Part shown: in pieces, positions 17,353-25,090 of the stretch
Layout of the letters: every line of letters starts with the position of its first letter
Numbering within the stretch: the first letter of the stretch is position 1
From: Klebsiella oxytoca NBRC 105695
GTDB taxonomy: Bacteria > Pseudomonadota > Gammaproteobacteria > Enterobacterales > Enterobacteriaceae
NCBI RefSeq assembly: GCF_001598695.1
Contig: NZ_BCZK01000020.1
Span: 28,035-92,034 of the forward strand
Direction of reading: 5' to 3'
DNA length: 64,000 bases
Notes under the pieces: model-generated
Database searches by the model: none
The model's input: the letters and a program-made list of their open reading frames with translations, nothing else
Told to the model about the DNA's origin: nothing
Program-made: the position numbers and the translations under genes

Positions 17353-18980
17353 ACAATATATTTATTTTTGAACCAAGCAATAAAAACAACCCTCACGATA
17401 ATGTTATTAAGTTCATCGAGTTTTGTAAGAGTACTATTTCTAATAATAATTTAACAACTTCTTGGGAAAGCAATAAATGGAAAGGTTTATATAGGTTTAC
17501 TAAGTTTAACTCAAAAAACAACCTAAACAGCAAAGAATGCTTAGATGATAGCTTTATTAATTTTGCTAAAGCATATATGTTGCATGTGCATTCATTCAAT
17601 AAATCTAAGACGAAACACTCAACATTATCAATGTTGAAGATTGTCGAATTCGTTTTACTTAAAATCAATATGGAAGCTAATGTAAACTATTGCAACAATT
17701 CAATCTTTGATGAATGCATAAGGATAGCCTCTGAAAAGTATTCTACAGCACATGCATTTGCTATTGGGAAAGAACTTGAGAAATTGAGTTCATTTTTAAA
17801 TGATAATAGGATGACTAACTCATTTTATTTATTTTGGGTAAATCCAATTAGGTATAGGATTACTCAGTCTTGGACTGGTTATGATTCTTCACTGGAAGGC
17901 CATTCTAGATTGCCTGATATCAAATCAGTTATTGCGATTGCTGAGATTTTTTCAAAGCGGGATGAACAATTATCGTCAAGAGATATATTTACTACATCTG
18001 TGCTTGCTTTACTTATGTGTGCACCGAGTAGGATATCGGAAATTTTAGCTTTGCCAGCGGATTGTGAAATCACAGAATGTGATGGAAAGGGCATTCAAAG
18101 ATACGGTTTAAGATTTTTTTCAGCAAAAGGGTATGAAGGCAATATAAAATGGATTCCAACTTTAATGATACCTGTAGCAAAAAAGGCTATTAGCAGATTA
18201 AAAGAATTATCAAGTCAAGCGAGGTTATTGGCTGCTGAAATTCAAAAGAATTACTCTAATTCAACGATGGAAACCCTTAAAGAAAATATACCTCCTAATC
18301 TCTTTTGGTATGATAGAGAGAAGAAAATCAAATATTCTAATGCGCTTTGCTTGTTAACTGAAGGACAGTTAAATCAAAATAAAAAGGAAATGTCAGATAA
18401 ATTATTCAGACCTACAACGAATTTTTTTAAAACTGATATCGTTGATTCTGATTATATAAAAGGGTATTTTAATGTTTTTAAAAGACATGGTTATATAAAT
18501 GAAGATGGTAGCCCATATTTGCTAAGAACACATCAATTGAGGCATCTTCTCAACACATTTGCTCAAATAAATGGTATGGATGAGTTTAGTATTGCTCGCT
18601 GGTCTGGACGTAAGCTTATTTCTCAAAATGTTTCTTATGACCACAGATCGCATCTTCAAATGTCTAAAGCAATTAGAGAACAAAAGTTATCAGTGTGTGT
18701 TAACGAGCACAGAATAAAGGAGGCTCCAGTAGTTGATCTTAATGAGTTTGAATCACTTAGTAGTGGCGCAGTACTTGTATCAAAACATGGCTACTGCAAG
18801 CACTCATATGCGTTTAAGCCGTGTGAACATTATCCGATTGAGAATTCTGGTTTAGATAACGAAACGATTTCAAACATTCACGATAAAATTTTAAAAAGAA
18901 CACTATATGATAAAAATGATGGGAACATAAATGCTGATAGATGGTATGAATTCCATAAGAGAATAAAAAAAGGAGAATAA
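17349..18980 (+). CDS. tyrosine recombinase 3 of the module (GinC-like)
   Basis: The largest of the three at 543 residues. It has the first Arg in CAPSRISEILALP, a His-x-x-Arg box in RTHQLRHLLNT, the Trp in IARWSGRK and the nucleophilic Tyr in VSYDHRSH. The C-terminal tail contains Cys and His (GYCKHSY, KPCEHY) that could bind a metal. It overlaps the second recombinase by four bases (ATGA), and its stop directly abuts the start of the small fourth gene. Base composition is strongly AT-rich, unlike the host core. Confidence 0.87.
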   Translation: MNNIFIFEPSNKNNPHDNVIKFIEFCKSTISNNNLTTSWESNKWKGLYRFTKFNSKNNLNSKECLDDSFINFAKAYMLHVHSFNKSKTKHSTLSMLKIVEFVLLKINMEANVNYCNNSIFDECIRIASEKYSTAHAFAIGKELEKLSSFLNDNRMTNSFYLFWVNPIRYRITQSWTGYDSSLEGHSRLPDIKSVIAIAEIFSKRDEQLSSRDIFTTSVLALLMCAPSRISEILALPADCEITECDGKGIQRYGLRFFSAKGYEGNIKWIPTLMIPVAKKAISRLKELSSQARLLAAEIQKNYSNSTMETLKENIPPNLFWYDREKKIKYSNALCLLTEGQLNQNKKEMSDKLFRPTTNFFKTDIVDSDYIKGYFNVFKRHGYINEDGSPYLLRTHQLRHLLNTFAQINGMDEFSIARWSGRKLISQNVSYDHRSHLQMSKAIREQKLSVCVNEHRIKEAPVVDLNEFESLSSGAVLVSKHGYCKHSYAFKPCEHYPIENSGLDNETISNIHDKILKRTLYDKNDGNINADRWYEFHKRIKKGE

Positions 18981-19379
18981 ATGGCTAAGCATATAAATGG
19001 TTATTATGAGAAGAAGATTGTAGATGTTATTAACACATGGTCTATAGATGAAAAACTAACTTGGGATGCTTTGTGCGACAGGTTAGTAAGGATTATTGGG
19101 AAAAGACCATCAAGACAATCCTTAAGTAGTCATGTAAGGATTGCAGAAAGCTTCAGTGTAAAAAAAGCCACTATCAAATCTGGTGCAATACACACTGTAA
19201 AACCTGCTAATTTAAAAGTGGCTTCTCAACGAATTAGAAGACTTGAAGCAGAAAATGAAGCTTTGAAAGCATTAAATGAACGCTATTTAGAGCAGTTCAA
19301 AGTATGGCTTTATAATGCTCACCTTAAACAAATAACGATTGAAGAACTTAATAATCCATTACCTGCAAAATACCTTTAA
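18981..19379 (+). CDS. small coiled-coil accessory protein of the recombinase module (GinD/TnpC-like)
   Basis: A 132-residue basic protein starting immediately after the third recombinase. Residues about 1-60 look like a helix-turn-helix (LTWDALCDRLVRIIGKRPSR). Residues about 75-110 form a coiled coil (RRLEAENEALKALNERYLEQ). The same size, order and style are seen in TnpC of Tn554 and the fourth gene of GInts. It likely helps the recombinases bind or choose their sites. No enzymatic motif is visible. Confidence 0.72.
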   Translation: MAKHINGYYEKKIVDVINTWSIDEKLTWDALCDRLVRIIGKRPSRQSLSSHVRIAESFSVKKATIKSGAIHTVKPANLKVASQRIRRLEAENEALKALNERYLEQFKVWLYNAHLKQITIEELNNPLPAKYL

Positions 19380-19476
19380 TAGAATTGATAGGTTTTAGCT
19401 ATTGACATGGTAAAATATTATGTTATTTATTTTCTTGTCAGGACGACAAAATTTCACTATTGCAAGGATGCATATT

Positions 19477-19890
19477 ATGGATAACACAAATATTAACTTG
19501 ATGGAAAGGTATTTACTTCTGCTTGATCGATTCGTTGATAAACTCGCTGAATCAGGTTTCTCAGAGCAACGAATTATAGAACAATCATATCTTTTTTGTG
19601 TAGGATTTTATATCAAATACCAAAGTGGTATCGAAAAAATGACCTTCTCCAACAGGGAGGTTGTTTTAACCTTTCTGCTACTTTCTTATTATAGTCATAT
19701 AAATAAACTGGATGATGATTTGATCAACAAAGAGCGTATGAAAAATGTATGTTCTTCATTGATTAACTTTATAGTCAGTAATGGTAGCCGAACAGAGAAA
19801 GTCTATGCTAATGAGAAAAGGAAATATGAGGCTTCGACCCTAAAAAGATCGTTATCCATCAAAGAGAAGAAAAGAAAATATGGGTTGTGA
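19477..19890 (+). CDS. hypothetical protein
   Basis: About 137 residues from the ATG at 19477; an earlier ATG at 19420 lies in AT-rich leader DNA. A TTGACA at 19402-19407 may belong to its promoter. The protein is helical, with a Lys/Arg-rich tail (SLSIKEKKRKYGL). No motif or family is recognised. It ends just before a strong hairpin shared with the convergent membrane-protein gene, so it may be the last gene of the recombinase transcript or a separate unit. Confidence 0.6.
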   Translation: MDNTNINLMERYLLLLDRFVDKLAESGFSEQRIIEQSYLFCVGFYIKYQSGIEKMTFSNREVVLTFLLLSYYSHINKLDDDLINKERMKNVCSSLINFIVSNGSRTEKVYANEKRKYEASTLKRSLSIKEKKRKYGL

Positions 19891-19900
19891 TTATTTTAAA

Positions 19901-19925
19901 AGCCCGTAGTAGGAATCTACGGGCT
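19901..19925. terminator. hairpin between convergent genes
   Basis: AGCCCGTAG (19901-19909) pairs with CTACGGGCT (19917-19925). Reading leftward, the stem is followed by TTTTAAAATAA, a good terminator tail for the membrane-protein gene. It may also act rightward. Confidence 0.75.
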
Positions 19926-19947
19926 AACTCTTTGTTGCTTATTATTT

Positions 19948-20613
19948 TTATTTTTTTACTAAATCGATAAGATTTCTGATTTCATGATCAAATCTAGCGC
20001 TTCTTCTTTTAATCCATTTGATACAAACGAAGCTTCCGATCCTTGATAGGAAATATGTGAGCCACATATACTTGTGCTCATCCCACACATATCCATCTTT
20101 GAATCCCACAAGCAATGAGCAAAATGCAATGAAAGAAGCCAAACAAAGCAAAGTGAAGAGAATATAAAACCACTTCGGAACTGGCATTACTCTGAAGAAA
20201 GATGCTGTCGAAGCATTATGAGATAGCATTGTCAGAAAAGCTGGAATAATGACGGTTTTCCTGTTTAAGTTTACTTTATATTCACCCGTGTTTGAATTAA
20301 TAATGAGCGCATCGGCATATACGACACAGGAGTTATCGTTGCTATACTTTCGAAGCTCGTATAGACGAATCCTGTGTGAGTTCCTGACCGCGATACCATA
20401 GGCTGAAATCTGCTTTTCATCGCCATCATTTGTTTTTACCAAGATCTGAGCATTTGTTGGGTTGGAACTGATGACAGTCGCAGAGAAAATTTCCGCAAAC
20501 TCGAAAGTTTCACCAAACAGATCAAACTTTGGGGCTGTAATCTCTGCTTTCCGACGATCAGAAAGACCAACGTTGACTTCTTCATTGCGGCGTTTCGTGG
20601 TGGAGATGCTCAT
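19948..20613 (-). CDS. putative membrane protein of unknown function
   Basis: This is a 221-residue protein with a soluble N-terminal part and two likely membrane helices (WFYILFTLLCLASFIAFCSL at about residue 147, and YMWLTYFLSRIGSFVCIKWI at about residue 182). A basic C-terminal tail follows. The N-terminal part (TVISSNPTNAQILVKTNDGD) may be a small beta domain. It lies on the same strand as the relaxase pair but 305 bases downstream, so probably has its own promoter in the inverted-repeat region. No family recognised. Confidence 0.6.
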   Translation of the reverse strand: MSISTTKRRNEEVNVGLSDRRKAEITAPKFDLFGETFEFAEIFSATVISSNPTNAQILVKTNDGDEKQISAYGIAVRNSHRIRLYELRKYSNDNSCVVYADALIINSNTGEYKVNLNRKTVIIPAFLTMLSHNASTASFFRVMPVPKWFYILFTLLCLASFIAFCSLLVGFKDGYVWDEHKYMWLTYFLSRIGSFVCIKWIKRRSARFDHEIRNLIDLVKK

Positions 20614-20808
20614 ACAAGTTCCTTTGTGTTAGATGTTAAATTCATATTCGATGTATGAAGAAATCAGGGACTACAGATGAGATGGTATCTGCCATTTCAA
20701 AACCTGCATGTTAGTTGAATACGTAAATAGGCTAGTTAAATCAGTCTGTTATATTCTTTGATGTGAAATCACATTTTGACTGGGTTTACAGGAAAGGCAA
20801 ATCACTTG

Positions 20809-20869
20809 TACCGATCGATTAAAGATTAATGATAGACATTGACTATCAACGCCAGATTATCGATCGGTA
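20809..20869. repeat. nested inverted repeats, candidate oriT or operator
   Basis: Outer arms TACCGATCGAT (20809-20819) and ATCGATCGGTA (20859-20869) are exact complements. Between them lies a second pair, TGATAG (20830-20835) and CTATCA (20843-20848). The 61-base figure lies within the 305-base gap after the relaxase gene. A shorter ATGTGA/TCACAT pair is at 20761-20774. This is the only long gap in the mobilisation region and could be the transfer origin. Confidence 0.5.
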
Positions 20870-20918
20870 TAAACGATCAACTCATTGGTCTGTACCTATC
20901 AAAAAAGGCTTGCTAGCC

Positions 20919-22190
20919 CTACATTGAAAGCGAAGCTCTGTGCGATTTATGTGGTGTTTCAATGGCAGTTTTGGGGGGTGATGATGTTATCTCTATCATT
21001 CTCACGCCAGTGATGGTTTTGTGTTTTCGAGGACGTTTGAGGGTTGGGATTTTGAGGTTTTTCAACATACGATAAATTGCATCTAGGTAGGGGATGTATT
21101 CCAACCACCTGAACGTTGACACTGCATCGCTTCGCTTGGGCGCTACTTTTAACGCTTCGGTTGCTATCACTTCTTTGTTAGTTGCAACAGCTTCTGGGAG
21201 AAGCGCTTCGACAGAAGAGATAGAGTATTCGTCCTGACCAGCAGCTCGTTTATCGAGGATAAGTGCTTCTATGGGGCGGTTAAAGTATTCTGTCGTGGTT
21301 TCAGGAGCATCTGTAGTTATGGCCATATCATGAGTTGCACTAACAGATGTTTCTCTGACAGATGATTTCAGTTTAAACAGGAAAGCATTATCACGTTCCT
21401 GTTGGTAGTCGATTCTGCTTTGCAAGGCAGACCAGAAATACCCTTTTCCCAATTGAGATGCTTTGAAAGCAATTCCGTTGTATTCGAATGAGAAGCCGTT
21501 CATGCGTCCGGTAGAAGCGATGTTCGGGATTGCTCTGATGTTTTGTGCGGCAAGCTGATGCACAAACTCAGTGGTTGACGGTTTATCGGCAAGGAATACT
21601 TCCAGAGCGTTTTGGATGATGGTTTTCGGGCATAGCTCACCAGTCCTTTTCTCCATCATCAGTTCATTACGGGATTTTTTGAGCTTCGGTTTAGGTGAGG
21701 GCGCTGCTGGAGATGCTTTCGATCCTTTGGTTCTTGTCAGATTGTAATCTCTTTCAAGTTGCTGAATTATTCTCGTGCTTGCCAGGTTCTCATTCCTGCC
21801 GAGGTAGAGCTTTCCGGCATCAAGAGACACTCTGCTGGCGATGATATGGATGTGCTGGCCATCTTCGTCGTCATGTAGGACGTAGCATCTGAGATGCGTT
21901 TCAGAGAAGCCCATACGCTTCATGTAGTCATCAGCGATGATTGCCCATTCTGAATTTGTTAACGCTTCGTTCTTCGGCAAACGAAGCGAATTGTGCCATA
22001 CCGCTTTAATGACTTCTGGACGAAGCGCTTTAGCCGCATTGAATTCTGCAATCAACTCTCCGACATCGCTTCCATCCATGTTCCCGCCAATCACTATCGG
22101 ATCTTTTTTATGATGAGAAGCTGGTTTTAATGCGTAAAGCACTACACCAGCGAAGCTCTTACCCCTGCGGATTTTTTGCATTCCCTTCAT
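20919..22190 (-). CDS. MobP-type relaxase
   Basis: A 423-residue mobilisation relaxase. The N-terminal GKSFAGVVLYAL places a likely nicking Tyr near residue 19. VWHNSLRLPKNEALT is the typical second motif. LHDDEDGQHIHIIASR (about residues 105-120) is the metal-binding triple-His motif. The C-terminal half is variable and has no helicase or primase motif. It would nick oriT and lead the strand during transfer by a helper's secretion system, since no type IV secretion genes are in the window. It starts 10 bases after the MobC stop codon. Confidence 0.88.
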   Translation of the reverse strand: MKGMQKIRRGKSFAGVVLYALKPASHHKKDPIVIGGNMDGSDVGELIAEFNAAKALRPEVIKAVWHNSLRLPKNEALTNSEWAIIADDYMKRMGFSETHLRCYVLHDDEDGQHIHIIASRVSLDAGKLYLGRNENLASTRIIQQLERDYNLTRTKGSKASPAAPSPKPKLKKSRNELMMEKRTGELCPKTIIQNALEVFLADKPSTTEFVHQLAAQNIRAIPNIASTGRMNGFSFEYNGIAFKASQLGKGYFWSALQSRIDYQQERDNAFLFKLKSSVRETSVSATHDMAITTDAPETTTEYFNRPIEALILDKRAAGQDEYSISSVEALLPEAVATNKEVIATEALKVAPKRSDAVSTFRWLEYIPYLDAIYRMLKNLKIPTLKRPRKHKTITGVRMIEITSSPPKTAIETPHKSHRASLSM

Positions 22191-22200
22191 TGGCAGACCT

Positions 22201-22596
22201 TTACAGGTCAGCGGTAATTAAATGCAAGCGAAGCTCTGAGACATGACGCTTTACGGCGAAGAGTTCAGTTTGCGTCAGAGAGCTTTCATAGCTCTTGCTA
22301 TCAAGGTGAGCCACAAGCTTGTTCAGCTTCTGCGAAATCTCACCAAGGGTTTTCCAGGCTTCAATATTGATAGCTGGAACGACAGCAGGAAGTTTATTAA
22401 GTAAAGATAAGCGAAGCCACTCGCCTTTACGATGACTGCCACGTTTCTCATTGAGAAGCGTTAGCTCTTCATCATTTAATCTGACACTGACGCAATGAGA
22501 ACGAAGCTGATTGTGTGAGAGCTTCGCTTCGTTAACGTTTCCATTACGGGAATTTTTACTCACAACGATCTTATTAAAAGTATTATTTTCGAGCAT
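22201..22596 (-). CDS. mobC: MobC-like relaxosome accessory protein
   Basis: A 131-residue protein upstream of the relaxase in the same operon. The central VSVRLNDEELTLLNEKRGSH is a ribbon-helix-helix-like DNA-binding segment, and the C-terminal helices (LNKLVAHLDSKSY, ELRLHLITADL) fit the MobC family. It should bind near oriT and help the relaxase open the strands. The order mobC-relaxase is standard for mobilisable elements. Confidence 0.8.
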   Translation of the reverse strand: MLENNTFNKIVVSKNSRNGNVNEAKLSHNQLRSHCVSVRLNDEELTLLNEKRGSHRKGEWLRLSLLNKLPAVVPAINIEAWKTLGEISQKLNKLVAHLDSKSYESSLTQTELFAVKRHVSELRLHLITADL

Positions 22597-22792
22597 ATGA
22601 ACTCCTTTTCATATAATTAGATAAAAGCATATTCCTTATGCTTAATTTATTTATATTACAGAAGTAAATAATGTCAATGCAGTGTGCTGATTTTGCTTTT
22701 AATTTTTTTCAACCGAAGGGCGAAAAAAACAAGGGGAACCAGAAGAAGCAGCGTAGCGCTTCGATGAGTTAGCCCTTGCTTATTGATGTAAA
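22597..22792. other. mob operon upstream region with inverted repeat
   Basis: The region holds AAGCATA (22625-22631) and TATGCTT (22637-22643) around a five-base loop just before mobC. Further right are A/G-rich tracts near 22722-22740. In many mobilisable elements oriT lies upstream of mobC, so this is the second oriT candidate beside 20809-20869. No coding frame is evident. Confidence 0.45.
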
Positions 22793-23632
22793 TTAGCTAA
22801 AAAGGTCAATGGCTTTTTTATTTCTATGTGGATCTTTCGCTCTTATACCCCAATACATTATACCATCTGAGTTTTTGAAGTGATATTGTAGGTTACGGAT
22901 TCTCTTTTTATATTTTGAACGTAATAGTTCAAAGTTAGGATGTATGAATGTATTATTTATAATCCCGTTACAAAAAGCTTGAGTTGCCATAGGAAATATT
23001 AAAGTAGTACATAGTATATCTGCAATTTGCAAGCAAGCATGATTATCGCTAATACCAAATGTTGGAACATCATAGAGCCTAGGGAGGCTATCACCTTTAT
23101 GCTGATGTTTTCTGGTGAAAATACTATGTGCAACATATCGATTTTTAGTAGGATCTCTATAATCTGCGATAACAACACCATTGTCATTATTTTCGTGTAG
23201 ATAATGATTAAATCTAATACATATTTGCTGGGTTGTGAGTGTGTAGATAGATTTATCAACTAAAGGTTGGCCAAAATTTTTAACCCATATACTAGAAACT
23301 AACTTAACATCATATTTTTTTAATAAGGTAAAAATTGAATCTATAAATCGAAATATTGATTGAATATTTGAAGATGAGAAGTTTTGGTTTTTTATTTTCT
23401 TTCGTAGCTCATCACCTTTAATCTCTTTTATGAGAATGTCAAGATCATGATTTAATGTAGAGAACTTATTTGGGAAATAACGTTTCTTTAATTGTATAAA
23501 TTCTTTTGTTAGTAATGGAATTTTACTGCCATCTATGAATAAGCCACTTATAACAAGAAGAGGTTGGATGTTTTGCGTTGGAGAGTTTATTGGCTGAGAA
23601 TCACCAGCCTCATCAATGAAGCAAAATCTCAT
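22793..23632 (-). CDS. DUF3800-family protein
   Basis: A 279-residue DUF3800 protein. The opening FCFIDEAGDS is the family hallmark acidic motif; VIADYRD in the middle and LQIADILCTTLIFP later hold the other conserved acidic positions. These suggest an RNase H-like fold and nuclease activity, though that is not proved for the family as far as I know. AAGGA lies seven bases before the ATG. A promoter, a structured RNA and a T-tailed terminator lie directly upstream on the same strand, so translation would depend on readthrough. Conserved RNA motifs named after DUF3800 have been reported upstream of such genes. Confidence 0.82.
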   Translation of the reverse strand: MRFCFIDEAGDSQPINSPTQNIQPLLVISGLFIDGSKIPLLTKEFIQLKKRYFPNKFSTLNHDLDILIKEIKGDELRKKIKNQNFSSSNIQSIFRFIDSIFTLLKKYDVKLVSSIWVKNFGQPLVDKSIYTLTTQQICIRFNHYLHENNDNGVVIADYRDPTKNRYVAHSIFTRKHQHKGDSLPRLYDVPTFGISDNHACLQIADILCTTLIFPMATQAFCNGIINNTFIHPNFELLRSKYKKRIRNLQYHFKNSDGIMYWGIRAKDPHRNKKAIDLFS

Positions 23633-23644
23633 AAAATATCCTTG

Positions 23645-23764
23645 ATAAAAAAACGACCACCTCGTGGTGGCCGCTGCCTACATCTAAGTAGGGGGTGTTG
23701 CCAGAACAAACCGACAACGATCGTGGATTGCAAGGAAATCCTTAAACCCACTTTCTTACTATAC
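23645..23764 (-). ncRNA. structured leader/small RNA upstream of DUF3800 gene
   Basis: On the minus strand a sigma-70 promoter (TTGACA at 23794-23799, 17-base spacer, TAAGGT at 23771-23776) should start an RNA near 23764. It can fold into GTGG...AAGGATTTCCTT...CCAC, then GTTG...CAAC, then CCTAC-TTAGAT-GTAGG. It ends in CCACC-ACGA-GGTGG followed by TCG and seven T. The terminator ends about 15 bases before the DUF3800 start. The layout is that of a stand-alone RNA plus attenuated gene. The family (one of the DUF3800 RNA motifs) is assigned by position, not by alignment. Confidence 0.65.
23647..23668 (-). terminator. intrinsic terminator between RNA and DUF3800 gene
   Basis: Reading leftward, CCACC and GGTGG form the stem around ACGA and are followed by TCGTTTTTTT. 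The seven-T tail ends 15 bases upstream of the DUF3800 ATG. Confidence 0.8.
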
Positions 23765-23792
23765 AATCTTACCTTAGCATTTTAAAAAGCAT

Positions 23793-23821
23793 TTGTCAAC
23801 ATCTAATACTAGTATTATCTT
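23793..23821. promoter_or_regulatory. overlapping divergent promoters with 14-bp palindrome
   Basis: The leftward promoter uses TTGACA/TAAGGT and the rightward one can use TTGTCA (23793-23798) and TATCTT (23816-23821) with 17 bases between. The perfect palindrome TAATACTAGTATTA (23804-23817) lies inside the rightward promoter. One regulator bound there could control both the RNA/DUF3800 unit and the PIN gene. Confidence 0.55.
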
Positions 23822-23851
23822 TAAATACAAGGAAGTTTTTAGGAGAAAGTT

Positions 23852-25021
23852 TTGAAAATTTTAATTGATACGAATATCTTTCATAATTCATATTATATCA
23901 AATCTGCTGACTTGCGTTTAATGTTAAGTTATATAAATAATGAGAGTCATGTATTACTCATTTCGGATATAGTATTAAAAGAAGTGGAAAAACACTTTCG
24001 GGATGGTTACGATGCAGCTAAAAAAAAGCTAACCTCTGCATTGAATGAGTATAACAGGTTTTTCCCTATGGGCGATGAAACGAAAGTTGAACATTTTGAA
24101 GGTTTTACTGATGCAGATGATCGGAATCCGATTAGATATGATTTTTTAAAGCAGATATATAAATATATTGATAAAAATAAAGTAATAATTATTAAATCTG
24201 ATGAAGTATCGCATCAATTGATTTGTAAAAAAGCGTTTAATATTGAGAAGCCTTTCAAAAACGATGGTTCAGGCTATAAGGATAGTTTAATTTGGCTTTC
24301 TTTCTTGAATTATCTTGTTGAAAATAAAGTTGAAAATGAGGAAGTGGCTTTTGTCTCTAACAACTCTCATGATTTTTCTTCCCCAGAGCAAATATCTAAT
24401 AAAAAAATAGGGGTGGGAGTCTTGCATGATGATCTGAAGGCTGATATTAGTTCTCTGGGTGTAAAAGCAGATATTAAATATTTTCATTCAGTATCTAATC
24501 TTATGAGCCACTATTCTGTAGAGAAAGAGAGGTATCCTACGTCATATGTAGATATCAAAAACTATATTGAAATTGGTATGTTTGAAATGGACTTGGGAAC
24601 TTTTCTTGAAGATTCATTTTTTAAAAATGCGGACAATATAAATGTTACTGACAGTAAAGGTCAGGTAGATTTATATTTTAAGGCTAAGGCTGTTTATATA
24701 GGCAGATTTTCTAAAGTTAAACTTGAGATAATACAAACTGAGTTGAGTGATTTCGGTATATTGTGCAGATGTCGTTTAGATTACAGTCAAGTTGAAGTTG
24801 AACTTACGTTTGACAAAAATGATGATACTTATTACAAATCCCTGTTGAATCATGAGAAACGTCATTCTTTGAATGATTATGGCAATGATTTTTCTTTAAG
24901 CATGAATCACTCTATGCAAATTGAAACGACATTCATATACGTACCAAAGGAAAATAAAGAATACAACGAGGACTATGGTAGTATTACAGATATAAGTATT
25001 CAATATATTTACTTGGGGTGA
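23852..25021 (+). CDS. PIN-domain (DUF4935-like) putative ribonuclease
   Basis: A 389-residue protein. The N-terminal MKILIDTNIFHNS has the first Asp of a PIN nuclease, LKEVEKHFRDG supplies the conserved Glu, and the pair YKDSLIWLSFL and VAFVSNNSHDFSS give the later Asp and Asn/Asp of the site. The C-terminal 170 residues form a separate domain of unknown type. AGGAG stands upstream of a TTG at 23852. PIN proteins usually cleave RNA. It is divergent from the DUF3800 unit and convergent with the ABC-3C operon, so a defence-linked role is plausible. Confidence 0.78.
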   Translation: MKILIDTNIFHNSYYIKSADLRLMLSYINNESHVLLISDIVLKEVEKHFRDGYDAAKKKLTSALNEYNRFFPMGDETKVEHFEGFTDADDRNPIRYDFLKQIYKYIDKNKVIIIKSDEVSHQLICKKAFNIEKPFKNDGSGYKDSLIWLSFLNYLVENKVENEEVAFVSNNSHDFSSPEQISNKKIGVGVLHDDLKADISSLGVKADIKYFHSVSNLMSHYSVEKERYPTSYVDIKNYIEIGMFEMDLGTFLEDSFFKNADNINVTDSKGQVDLYFKAKAVYIGRFSKVKLEIIQTELSDFGILCRCRLDYSQVEVELTFDKNDDTYYKSLLNHEKRHSLNDYGNDFSLSMNHSMQIETTFIYVPKENKEYNEDYGSITDISIQYIYLG

Positions 25022-25090
25022 TTTTTAAAAAGGAAAGGCGCTATATAATTTAATATAGCTAAGGTATATCAATACCCTAGCTATAAATTT

